Shown here in pieces: positions 57,934-64,000 of a DNA stretch of 64,000 bases (positions within the stretch are counted from its first letter, which is position 1; each line of letters begins with the position of its first letter). The stretch is from Cellulomonas chitinilytica. Lineage in GTDB: Bacteria; Actinomycetota; Actinomycetes; Actinomycetales; Cellulomonadaceae. The stretch is taken from positions 1 through 64,000 of the forward strand of contig NZ_BONK01000016.1 in the NCBI RefSeq assembly GCF_016862675.1. Direction: 5' to 3'. The notes beneath the pieces are model-generated. The model had not been told where the DNA came from. It was given only the letters and a program-made list of their open reading frames with translations, and did no database searches. A program made the position numbers and the translations under genes.

Positions 57934-60524
57934 AGCCTGGCCCGTCGACCGGCGAGGACCGCGTCGGCCCAGACCGCCACCGCGGCCCGGTCGATCTTCG
58001 AGTTGTGCCGCACGTCCGTCGGGAGCCGGGATGCGACCAGGACGGCGGCGACCCGGCGGGGCGCGACCGCGGCCCGGACCGCGGCGGCGAGCTCGTCGTC
58101 GGCCACGACGCCGCGGACCCGAGCCTCGGGCTCGACCACGACCACGAGCTGCTGCGTGCCGCGCGGGCCGACGCCGACGGCCGCCGAGCGGGCGACCCCG
58201 CGGACCTCGTCGACCTGCCGCTCGACACCGACGGGAGTCACGACGCCCTCCGCGGTGACGACGACGTGCTCGAGCCGCCCGCCGACCCACAGCCTCCCGT
58301 GCGCGTCGAGGTGCCCGACGTCGCCGGTGCGGTGCCGGCCCGGGTCGCGCGACGACGCCTGCTCGGTGAGCCACAGCCGGTCGTAGCGGACCTTGCGGTG
58401 CGGGCCGGCGACGAGGACCTCCCCGACGACCCCCGGCTCCGTGGTGGGCGCACCCGTGGCGCGCCCGTCCGCGTCGAGAGGGCTGACCCGCACGTCCGCG
58501 CCGGCCACGGGATGCCCGACGCACACCCCGTCGCCGGGACCCGCGGCCCGGATCCCGGCGAGGTCGACGTCGGTGACCGGCAGCATCTCGGTCATGCCGT
58601 ACGGCGTGTGCAGCTCGGCGTTCGGGAGCAGCGCCGCCGCCTGCGCGAGGAGCCTCTCGGGCACGGGGGCGCCCGCCGACAGGAACGTCGTGACCTCGCC
58701 CAGCGCCGCACGGCCGTCCACGGGCAGGTCGTCCTGCGTGGCGAGGACACCGGCGAGCGCGGCCGGCGACGCGAACACCACCCGGCCGTCGATCGCGCGC
58801 ACGGCGTCCGCGAGCGCCCGGGCCGTCAGGGTGCGCGGTGCCGTGACGTCCATGTCCGGGCTCGCGGTCGTGGCGCCGAGCGCCGGACCGAGGAGCGCGA
58901 ACGGCGCGAAGGCCGCCACGAACGGGCTGCCCGGCCCGACGCCGTACGCGCGGCCGACCGCGTCGCGCATGGCGCTCAGGCCCCGCTGCGAGTAGACCGC
59001 CCCCTTCGCCGGGCCCGTCGAGCCCGACGTGAACAGCACCGCGGCGTCGTCGTCGGGCCCAGGCACCGGCAGGTCGGCCGCCGCCACCCGCCCGAGGTCG
59101 GCGACCTCAGGAAGCGTCGCGACGACACCGAGGGCGCGACGCGCGCTCCGGTGCAGCGGGCCCGCCGCGACGAGCGTCGACGACCACCCGAGCACCCGCG
59201 CCGCGACCAGCGCCCGCTCCACCCCGACGACGGCGGCGGGCCGTGCCGAGCGGACCGCCCTGCTCAGACCGCGCACTCCCAGCCCCGCGTCGGCGACGAC
59301 GACGACCGCGCCGAGCCGCACGCACGCGTACAGCACGGCCGTGAGGTCCCCGCCCGGCGGCACGAGCACCGCGACACGGTCACCGGGCCGCACCCCCAGC
59401 GTGGCCAGGCCGCGCGCGAGCTCGTCGACCCGGGTGGCGAGGAGCGACCACGGGATCGTCCGGGTCCCGGAGCCGCGGAGCTCGACGAGCGCAGGTCCGC
59501 CGTCGTCCTGCCGGTCCGCGAGCGCCGCACCGAGCGGGACCCAGGGCTCGCCGGTCGCTGCGGCTCGTCCCTCCGGGCGGTCGGCCGGGTCACCCGGCAC
59601 CCGCACGTCCAGCCACCGCAGCACGCCCCCGCCGAGATCCTCGTCCTCCCCGACGAGGTGCCCGGCGCGCGGCGACCGGTGCACGTCCGCGTGCGGGAGC
59701 CGCGCGGCGAGGTCGTCGAGGAAACGGTCCGAGAACACCGGGTCGCGGGCGCCCCACAGCAGCAGCGCCGGCACGTCGAGCGTGGTCACGGCGGTGGCGA
59801 CCCGGTCGAGCGCCGGCCGGCTCGGATGGTCCGCGGTCGCCGGGATGTCCGCGACGAAGTCGCCGATCGCCTGCCGGCGGCCGGACGTGCGGTACGGCGA
59901 CCGGAACGCGGCCCGCACCTCCGGCGTGAGCGGAGGGTGGGCCAGCGCGAGCGTCGTGTCGAGGAACGCGGTCGTGGTCACGGTCGACGCCGTCCGGACG
60001 CCGGGCACCATCGCCGGTCGCAGCACCGCCGGCGCGCGGTCACCCGGGGGCAGGTGGACGGCCGTGTTGAGCAGCACGACCCCGGCCAGGACGTCGCGGT
60101 GCTCGACCGCCCAGCCGAGGCTCACGACGCCGCCCCAGTCGTGCCCGGCCGTGACGACAGGACCGGCCAGGCCGAGCTCCTTCGTCAGCGCGCCGAGCTC
60201 CGCGACGCGGTCCTCGAGGCGCCGGGCACGCCCGTCCCGCTCGGAGAACCCCATGCCGAGCTGGTCCACGGCCACGACACGCCACGGCCGGTCGGCCCGC
60301 CCGCCGGCGGCCACCAGCCGGCGCCACAGGTACGACCACGTCGGGTTGCCGTGCACGCACAGGATCGTCCCCACGGGCTCGCCCGGGAGGGCGTCATGGT
60401 TGTCGAGCACGTGCCACGTGCCCGACCCCGGCACGTCGACGAGGCGCGACCACGCCGGGTCGAGGCCCGGCAGCCCACCCGGCGGCAACGACGCCGGCAG
60501 GCGCAGGCCGACGGGCGACCTCAC
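57930..60524 (-). CDS. oleBC: OleBC fusion: beta-lactone decarboxylase and beta-lactone synthetase
   Basis: 864 residues joining two pathway enzymes. Residues 1-305 are an alpha/beta-hydrolase of the haloalkane-dehalogenase type (OleB): oxyanion region VHGNPTW, nucleophile Asp 129 in GHDWGG, Asp 261 in GARDPVF, His 289 in AGHLVGE. Residues about 320-864 are an acyl-adenylate-forming domain (OleC): FTSGSTGPAKG (498-508), TPYGMTEML and the GDVGHLDAHGRLWVGGR end. OleC closes the hydroxy acid to a beta-lactone; OleB expels CO2 to give the olefin. The fusion is known from actinobacteria. GTG start overlaps the oleA stop (GTGA). Confidence 0.93.
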   Translation of the reverse strand: MRSPVGLRLPASLPPGGLPGLDPAWSRLVDVPGSGTWHVLDNHDALPGEPVGTILCVHGNPTWSYLWRRLVAAGGRADRPWRVVAVDQLGMGFSERDGRARRLEDRVAELGALTKELGLAGPVVTAGHDWGGVVSLGWAVEHRDVLAGVVLLNTAVHLPPGDRAPAVLRPAMVPGVRTASTVTTTAFLDTTLALAHPPLTPEVRAAFRSPYRTSGRRQAIGDFVADIPATADHPSRPALDRVATAVTTLDVPALLLWGARDPVFSDRFLDDLAARLPHADVHRSPRAGHLVGEDEDLGGGVLRWLDVRVPGDPADRPEGRAAATGEPWVPLGAALADRQDDGGPALVELRGSGTRTIPWSLLATRVDELARGLATLGVRPGDRVAVLVPPGGDLTAVLYACVRLGAVVVVADAGLGVRGLSRAVRSARPAAVVGVERALVAARVLGWSSTLVAAGPLHRSARRALGVVATLPEVADLGRVAAADLPVPGPDDDAAVLFTSGSTGPAKGAVYSQRGLSAMRDAVGRAYGVGPGSPFVAAFAPFALLGPALGATTASPDMDVTAPRTLTARALADAVRAIDGRVVFASPAALAGVLATQDDLPVDGRAALGEVTTFLSAGAPVPERLLAQAAALLPNAELHTPYGMTEMLPVTDVDLAGIRAAGPGDGVCVGHPVAGADVRVSPLDADGRATGAPTTEPGVVGEVLVAGPHRKVRYDRLWLTEQASSRDPGRHRTGDVGHLDAHGRLWVGGRLEHVVVTAEGVVTPVGVERQVDEVRGVARSAAVGVGPRGTQQLVVVVEPEARVRGVVADDELAAAVRAAVAPRRVAAVLVASRLPTDVRHNSKIDRAAVAVWADAVLAGRRARL

Positions 60525-61543
60525 CAGACGATCTCCGTCATCGCGGTGTTCAGGCCCGAGCCGACTCCCATGCAGAGCACCCGGTCCCCCGACGACAGGC
60601 TCCCCTGCTGGGAGACGAGCGTCATCGGCAGCGACGCCGGCCCGACGTTGCCCCAGCGCGGGAACGTCGTCGGGACCTTCGCCGGGTCGAGGCCGAGCGC
60701 CCGCACCAGGGAGTGCGTGTGGACGGTCGACACCTGGTGCGTGACGAACCTGTCGACGTCCGCCCAGCCGCGCTGCGGTGCCGCCTCGTTCCAGGCGTCC
60801 ACCACGAGCTCCAGGCCGCCGTCGAGGAGGCCCTTCGGGTCGGTGCTCATCCCGTCGACGCCGCCGACGCACAGGTCGTGGTGCTGGGTCGCCGCGCGGG
60901 AGACGCCCCCGACCAGGCGGTGGCCCCCGGGATGCGCCGAGGCCCGACCGAGGACCGCCGCCGCGGCACCGGCGCCGAGGGTGAGGGTCGCGAACTCGCG
61001 CAGGAAGTCCGCCCGGGTGCTCGCCGGGTCGGACAGCCGCCGGATCGTCGCCTCCTGCGTGGGCTGCGGGTCCTCGCCGTCGACCACGACGGCGTAGTCC
61101 ACCTGCCCGGCGTCGATCAGCTGCGCGGCGAGGGTCATCCCGTTCACGAACCCGAGGCAGGCGTTCGTCAGGTCGAAGTTCTGGGCGCGCGACGGCAGGC
61201 CCAGGCCGTCGTGGATGCGCGACGCGACCGACGGCTCCAGGTGGGTGCGTGTCACCGACGTGTTCACGAGCAGGCCGACGGCGTCGGCGTCGATGCCCGC
61301 CTCCGCGAGCGCCTTCGCGCCGACGGCCACGGCGGCGTCGTCGAACGTGGTGCCGGAGTCCCACCACCGGCGCTCGTGCACACCCGCGACCCGGCCGAGC
61401 AGACCTCGCGGGAGGCGCAGCCGTCGCAGCGTGGGCCGCAGCTGCTCGTCGAACGTCGACGACGAGACCGGGACCGTCGCCTCGATCGCCGTCACCGCGA
61501 GCAGGGCCACGTCGTGGTGCTCGAACGTCGCGTTCCCGTTCAC
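60521..61543 (-). CDS. oleA: OleA head-to-head acyl-CoA condensing enzyme
   Basis: 340 residues, thiolase superfamily. Catalytic Cys 129 in LTNACLGF; Glu 103 in HLEPSV, His 269 in VTHQVSTVH and Asn 299 in RWGNVGPAS correspond in order and spacing to Glu117, Cys143, His285 and Asn315 of Xanthomonas OleA. The Glu distinguishes OleA from FabH. It joins two fatty acyl-CoA chains to a beta-keto acid. I chose GTG 61543 with a GGAGGG site over an ATG 63 nt earlier. It lies 131 nt after hisD, so its own promoter is likely in that gap. Confidence 0.93.
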   Translation of the reverse strand: MNGNATFEHHDVALLAVTAIEATVPVSSSTFDEQLRPTLRRLRLPRGLLGRVAGVHERRWWDSGTTFDDAAVAVGAKALAEAGIDADAVGLLVNTSVTRTHLEPSVASRIHDGLGLPSRAQNFDLTNACLGFVNGMTLAAQLIDAGQVDYAVVVDGEDPQPTQEATIRRLSDPASTRADFLREFATLTLGAGAAAAVLGRASAHPGGHRLVGGVSRAATQHHDLCVGGVDGMSTDPKGLLDGGLELVVDAWNEAAPQRGWADVDRFVTHQVSTVHTHSLVRALGLDPAKVPTTFPRWGNVGPASLPMTLVSQQGSLSSGDRVLCMGVGSGLNTAMTEIVW

Positions 61544-61674
61544 CTGGGCGCCCTCCGGAGTGCGGACAGTCCGGGCGCGCGCGTTCGTCGTCCCGTCATC
61601 GTCCATGTAACCAGGAGCGCGGCGGGACGGCCCGGTCAGGGGGTGTCCGCCACGTCACAGCCGAGCGGCTCCCG

Positions 61675-62997
61675 TCAGAGCCGTGCCTGGACCGCCTCGC
61701 CGTGCGCGGGCAGACCCTCGGCGTCCGCGAGCGCGACGATGCGGTCCGCGACCGCCCGCAGCGCGTCCGCGTCGTACTCGACGACCTGCACCGCCCGCAG
61801 GAACGAGTGCACGCCCAGCCCGCTCGCGAAGTGCGCGCACCCACCCGTCGGGAGGACGTGGTTCGAGCCCGCCATGTAGTCGCCGAGCGACACCGGCGAG
61901 AACGCCCCGACGAAGATCGCCCCCGCGCTCGTCACACGCTCGGCGACCGCGGCGGCGTCCACGGTCTGCACCTCGAGGTGCTCCGCGCCGTAGGCGTTGA
62001 CGACCTCGAGCCCGGCCTCCAGGTCGTCGACCAGCACGATCGCCGACTGCGGCCCACCGAGCGCCGTCGTGACGCGCTCACGGTGCCGGGTCGCGCCCAC
62101 CAGGTCGACCAGCTTGGACTCCACGGCGCCGGCGAGCTCCACGGACGGCGTGACGAGCACGGCCGCGGCGAGCGGGTCGTGCTCCGCCTGCGAGACGAGG
62201 TCGGCCGCGACGTGCACGGCGTCCGCGGTGCCGTCCGCGAGCACCGCGATCTCCGTCGGGCCCGCCTCCGCGTCGATCCCGACGACGCCGCGCACCAGCC
62301 GCTTCGCGGCGGCGACGTACACGTTGCCCGGGCCCGTCACCACGTCGACCGGCTCGCAGAGCGTCTCGCCGTCCACCTCGTCGGTGCCCGCCGCACCGAA
62401 CGCGAGCATCGCGACGGCCTGCGCTCCCCCGACGGCGTACACCTCGTCGACCCCGAGCAGCGCGCACGTGGCGAGCACGACCGGGTCGGGCAGCCCGCCC
62501 TCGTCCTTCTGCGGCGGCGACGCGACGACCAGCGAACCGACACCCGCCGCCTGGGCCGCCACCACGTTCATGATCACCGACGACGGGTACACCGCGAGAC
62601 CGCCCGGCACGTACAGCCCGACCCGGCGCACCGGGATCCAGCGCTGCCGGACCTGGGCGCCCGGGGCGACGTCCACGGTGAAGTCGGCAGGCACCTGCGC
62701 GGCGTGCACACGGCGCACCCGGCTGATGGTCTCCTCGAGCGCGGCCCGCACCCGGGGGTCGAGCGCGCCGACGGCCGCCTGCACCACGTCCGGTGGCACC
62801 CGCAGGTGCACGGGACGCACGCCGTCGAACCGTTCCGCGAGGTCCCGCAGCTCCGCCGCACCCCGCTCGCGGACGGCTGCGAGGATCGGCGCGACGACCT
62901 CCGCGGCGTGCTCCACGTCGACCTCCGCGCGCGGCAGCACCTCGAGAAGGTCACGACGGGACAGGGAGCGACCGCGCAGGTCGATGCGGGTGATCAC
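61675..62997 (-). CDS. hisD: Histidinol dehydrogenase
   Basis: 440 residues. Oxidises histidinol to histidine in two NAD steps. Family blocks: [57 protein letters not shown] and the zinc/catalytic end [18 protein letters not shown] start seven nt after a TAGACT hexamer without a ribosome site, so probably leaderless. It is separated from hisC by the ole and adh genes. Confidence 0.97.
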   Translation of the reverse strand: MITRIDLRGRSLSRRDLLEVLPRAEVDVEHAAEVVAPILAAVRERGAAELRDLAERFDGVRPVHLRVPPDVVQAAVGALDPRVRAALEETISRVRRVHAAQVPADFTVDVAPGAQVRQRWIPVRRVGLYVPGGLAVYPSSVIMNVVAAQAAGVGSLVVASPPQKDEGGLPDPVVLATCALLGVDEVYAVGGAQAVAMLAFGAAGTDEVDGETLCEPVDVVTGPGNVYVAAAKRLVRGVVGIDAEAGPTEIAVLADGTADAVHVAADLVSQAEHDPLAAAVLVTPSVELAGAVESKLVDLVGATRHRERVTTALGGPQSAIVLVDDLEAGLEVVNAYGAEHLEVQTVDAAAVAERVTSAGAIFVGAFSPVSLGDYMAGSNHVLPTGGCAHFASGLGVHSFLRAVQVVEYDADALRAVADRIVALADAEGLPAHGEAVQARL

Positions 62998-63004
62998 CTT
63001 CGCG

Positions 63005-63010
63005 AGTCTA
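63005..63010 (-). promoter_or_regulatory. hisD leaderless -10 element
   Basis: TAGACT on the minus strand, seven nt before the hisD GTG. Confidence 0.5.
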
Positions 63011-63084
63011 GGCGCGACGGCACGCGGCGGCCGGTGTGACCACGGTGCGGGCAGCGGCTCGTGAGGGTCGGGCAGACTGCTCCC

Positions 63085-63303
63085 ATGACGCAGGTGCCCA
63101 TCGCGGACGACTCCATCCGGCTCGGCCAGTTCCTCAAGCTCGCCGACCTCGCCGAGTCGGGCGCGCAGGCCCGCGAGCTCCTCGAGGACGGAGCCGTCAC
63201 CGTGAACGGCGAGCCCGAGGCCCGCCGGGGGCGCCAGCTCGTCCGGGGGGACGTCGTCGAGGTGGACCTGCCCGGCGGGCGCGAGCGCGCCAGCGTCGGC
63301 TGA
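63085..63303 (+). CDS. S4 domain RNA-binding protein
   Basis: 72 residues, one S4 fold: [20 protein letters not shown] followed by [21 protein letters not shown] and [10 protein letters not shown]. Resembles YbcJ/YaaA-type stand-alone S4 proteins that bind rRNA; the exact target is unknown. ATG 63085 is preceded by CAGACT six nt upstream, a possible leaderless -10, and lacks a ribosome site. Divergent from hisD. Confidence 0.88.
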   Translation: MTQVPIADDSIRLGQFLKLADLAESGAQARELLEDGAVTVNGEPEARRGRQLVRGDVVEVDLPGGRERASVG

Positions 63304-63327
63304 CGCCGGTCCGTCGGGCCTGTCGTC

Positions 63328-63345
63328 ACGCCTGCCGTCAGGCGT
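63328..63345. terminator. Hairpin between convergent genes
   Basis: 7-bp stem ACGCCTG/CAGGCGT with a 4-nt loop, between the S4 protein gene and the SRPBCC gene. Confidence 0.45.
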
Positions 63346-63349
63346 CCCG

Positions 63350-63847
63350 TCACGCCTCCCGGTACGCCGGCAGGGCGGCCTCGAAGGCCTCCTGCCACGA
63401 GCGGGCCGGGCGACCCGCGACGGCGTCGTCGAGCAGGTCGAGGCTGGCGTGCCAGCCGCCGCCGTACCCGCGCGCGGCGGAGAGCGTCAGACCGCTGTGC
63501 ACCAGGACCAGGACCACGCCGTCCCCGTCCGGCCGGAGCGTCGCCCGCACGCACGTCTCGGCCTCGCCCGGGAACGCCCACGACACGGCGAACCCGTGCG
63601 GCGGGTCGCACGCGACCACCTCGCCCGTGGCGTTCTGGTCGGCGCCCGGCAGGTCGTCGCCCATGCGCAGCTCGAAGCGACCTCCGGTGCGCAGGTCGCC
63701 GTGCAGCGCGCCCAGCCACCGGCCGACCCGGTCGCGCTCGGTCAGCGCCGACCAGAGGTCGTCGACGGACGTCGGGTACCACCGCTCGAACCGGACCGTC
63801 GTCCCCTCGGCGTCCGTGGCCAGCGTCCCGTGCGGGTCGGTCGTCAT
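63350..63847 (-). CDS. SRPBCC (AHSA1-like) domain protein
   Basis: 165 residues. Helix-grip fold features: [29 protein letters not shown] at the N-terminus, [25 protein letters not shown] and the C-terminal helix with [14 protein letters not shown]. Such proteins bind hydrophobic ligands and in actinobacteria often pair with an ArsR regulator, as here. ATG 63847 has an AGGACGG ribosome site and overlaps the stop of the upstream gene (ATGA). Confidence 0.87.
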   Translation of the reverse strand: MTTDPHGTLATDAEGTTVRFERWYPTSVDDLWSALTERDRVGRWLGALHGDLRTGGRFELRMGDDLPGADQNATGEVVACDPPHGFAVSWAFPGEAETCVRATLRPDGDGVVLVLVHSGLTLSAARGYGGGWHASLDLLDDAVAGRPARSWQEAFEAALPAYREA

Positions 63848-64000
63848 CGTTGCCGTCCTGTCTCGCCGGTGGCGCCGCTGACGCCGAGGCGGCGCTCTCG
63901 CACGCCGCGGGACACCTCGGTGTCGAGCGCGTCGAGCCGAGAGGCCCAGAAGCGGCGGACGCCCCGCACCCACTCCTCGATGTCGTCGAGCGGCTCGGGG
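63844..64000 (-). CDS. ArsR-like regulator, 3' fragment cut by window edge
   Basis: Only the last 52 codons are in the window (frame starts at 63999). The visible C-terminus PEPLDDIEEWVRGVRRFWASRL then DALDTEVSRGV resembles the end of ArsR-family regulators that precede SRPBCC genes; the DNA-binding part lies outside. Its stop overlaps the SRPBCC ATG (ATGA). The identification rests on this short tail and the pairing. Confidence 0.6.
   Translation of the reverse strand, partial: PEPLDDIEEWVRGVRRFWASRLDALDTEVSRGVRERRLGVSGATGETGRQR

Noticed and set aside
61544-61606. Upstream ATG of oleA as the true start
   Set aside because: The GTG at 61543 has a good GGAGGG site and gives the usual OleA length; the extra 21 residues look like translated leader.

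Overview
The window is very GC-rich. Its genes are densely packed, often overlap by 4 nt (ATGA or GTGA) and frequently use GTG starts, which points to an actinobacterium. Two secreted cellulase-type enzymes (GH5 and GH12) carry C-terminal CBM2 modules on Pro-Thr linkers. Together with a complete arginine operon next to tyrS and an OleBC fusion, they suggest a cellulolytic member of the Micrococcales, most like Cellulomonas. The genus is inferred; no 16S rRNA gene lies in the window.

Layout. Positions 1-387 hold promoter-like sequence on the minus strand, probably leading into an rRNA operon beyond the left edge, and the tyrS terminator. Positions 388-12117 (minus) hold [32 protein letters not shown], then a P-loop kinase, a 3-methyladenine DNA glycosylase and tyrS. 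Positions 12168-14451 (plus) hold a coupled quinone oxidoreductase / DsbA-like / GNAT trio. Positions 14457-26610 (minus) hold a ten-gene signalling cluster built around PknG, GlnX and GlnH. It adds a TelA protein, a CbbX-like AAA+ ATPase, two proteins of unknown function, a PP2C phosphatase, a VWA protein and an FHA protein, and is the most system-like part of the window. A TrpB2-type tryptophan synthase and a methyltransferase follow. Next is a 1657-residue secreted nuclease/5'-nucleotidase under a possible PHO box.

Positions 34307-41512 (minus) hold infC-rpmI-rplT-rRNA methyltransferase-RNA ligase-like gene-pheS-pheT. infC has an AUC start and a long Ala/Pro tail. Positions 41939-47905 hold fur-catalase, a DUF1844 gene, an MFS exporter on the other strand, and an operon of a membrane coiled-coil protein, a lipoprotein serine protease and a GerW-family protein.

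Positions 48009-62997 hold histidine genes in three separated blocks: hisD; hisC-hisB-orf; hisH-hisA-sseB. Between the first two lie oleA-oleBC-oleD and an alcohol dehydrogenase. Between the last two lie the GH5 and GH12 enzymes. Each his block starts with a -10-like hexamer 6-7 nt before its GTG start, as expected for leaderless mRNA. The right edge has an S4 RNA-binding protein, an SRPBCC protein and the 3' end of an ArsR-like regulator.

Functional identities rest on motifs visible in the translations and on knowledge of the families; no database search was run. Promoters and operators were read by eye and are candidates.
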